Positions 13,744 to 14,104 of a stretch of 14,104 bases of DNA are shown one piece after another; positions within the stretch are counted from its first letter, which is position 1; each line of letters starts with the position of its first letter. Source of the DNA: Wenzhouxiangella sp. (GTDB taxonomy: Bacteria; Pseudomonadota; Gammaproteobacteria; Xanthomonadales; Wenzhouxiangellaceae); contig SKKM01000150.1 of assembly GCA_007121485.1 (NCBI GenBank), forward strand, positions 1 through 14,104, read 5' to 3'. Below the pieces are notes generated by a model, which saw nothing but the letters and a program-made list of their open reading frames with translations, was not told the origin of the DNA and did not search any database. The translations under genes and the position numbers were made by a program.

Positions 13744-14104
13744 ATGCGTTTCAAATTCTTGATTTACATGGCTCTTACAGCCCTGCTGTTTGGCTCGACC
13801 TCGGCGCTGGCCGGCGAGGTCCAGGGCCGCATCATGGAGATTTCGCGCATTGCCGGCACCATCCAGATCGAGGTTTCCGGTCAGGATCCGGTGGTCGTGC
13901 GCTTCGACGACAACACGCAATTCGTCGAGGCCGACGGCATTGGTGACCTTTCGGGCAACGACCTGATCCGGGTCGCATTCGAGCCTGGCCAGCCGGCCAC
14001 GTCGATCACCAAGGTGATCTTCGCCCTGCCCGACGGCATGGAAATCAGCACCGACGAGTTGTTGGCCTTCATGACCGGCGCCGAGCCTTACACCCTGGTC
14101 GACG
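13744..14104 (+). CDS. Exported protein, possibly with a C-terminal rhodanese domain (3' partial)
   Basis: The frame is open from the ATG at 13744 to the window end, giving 120 complete codons. AGGAG lies 6 bases upstream. A signal peptide is clear: MRFKFLIYMALTALLFGSTS, then ALA and GE near residue 23. The next part (about 24-95) looks like a small beta-rich domain (EVQGRIMEISRIAGTIQIEV, VVVRFDDNTQFVEA, LIRVAFEPG), perhaps OB-like. The last visible residues, ISTDELLAFMTGAEPYTLVD, resemble the opening of a rhodanese domain, where xVD is normally followed by a conserved Arg. That next residue is cut off, as is any active-site Cys. The protein probably acts in the periplasm. Exported status is firm; the rhodanese call is tentative. 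Confidence 0.7.
   Translation, partial: MRFKFLIYMALTALLFGSTSALAGEVQGRIMEISRIAGTIQIEVSGQDPVVVRFDDNTQFVEADGIGDLSGNDLIRVAFEPGQPATSITKVIFALPDGMEISTDELLAFMTGAEPYTLVD

Noticed and set aside
13644..13946. Short plus-strand open frame crossing the leader and start of the right-edge gene
   Set aside because: The frame starting at 13744 has a proper ribosome site, signal peptide and codon use. The other frame is out of register and has no coding features.
1..14104. Search for CRISPR arrays, tRNA or rRNA genes, insertion sequences, toxin-antitoxin or defence genes
   Set aside because: None was found. The only tandem array is the protein-coding heptad repeat, and every larger gene has a housekeeping or envelope-enzyme assignment.

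Overview
The window is a dense, GC-rich bacterial chromosome segment. It holds twelve essentially complete protein genes, plus one gene cut by each window edge. Gene content points to Gammaproteobacteria: a GacA/UvrY-type response regulator, a YdiI/EntH-type hotdog thioesterase, an E. coli-length SerA with an ACT domain, and a YliI-type sugar dehydrogenase. GC richness and long signal-peptide enzymes would suit Xanthomonadales- or Chromatiales-like bacteria, but the genus cannot be fixed from this sequence. I see no mobile element, CRISPR array, tRNA or rRNA.

Layout. 2-742 (+) is the C-terminal tail of an unidentified protein with a basic patch and 14 heptapeptide repeats. A hairpin (770-791) separates it from a convergent gacA-like regulator (800-1441, -). 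Divergent from that, a two-gene unit (+) carries an exported PQQ-type sugar dehydrogenase (1611-2753) and coaE (2766-3386). A second, divergent-type elongation factor G (3417-5459, -) runs toward coaE. A periplasmic glycine-zipper protein (5646-6161, +) is transcribed away from it and ends in a strong intrinsic terminator. Then comes a minus-strand cluster, read 9086 to 6226: an exported S9 prolyl-oligopeptidase-type peptidase, a DUF2237 protein and a YdiI-like thioesterase. Upstream on the same strand is a D-2-hydroxyglutarate dehydrogenase-type flavoenzyme (9165-10523, -). It is divergent from serA (10608-11843, +), which is followed closely by a small GNAT acetyltransferase (11857-12132, +). 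A class III aminotransferase (12111-13514, -) overlaps that gene tail to tail. A divergent intergenic region of 229 bases leads to an exported protein (13744 onward, +) cut by the window end.

How the genes work together. The clearest functional link is the serA / D-2-hydroxyglutarate dehydrogenase pair. SerA-type enzymes can reduce 2-oxoglutarate to D-2-hydroxyglutarate while oxidising 3-phosphoglycerate, and the flavoenzyme returns that product to 2-oxoglutarate. The most interesting non-coding signal is a perfect FNR/DNR-like palindrome at 13603-13618. It lies exactly 41.5 bases upstream of the start site predicted from a TAGGAT -10 element, in front of the truncated exported gene. The rest is ordinary housekeeping and envelope-enzyme content. 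I found no convincing evidence of an undescribed defence or mobile system.
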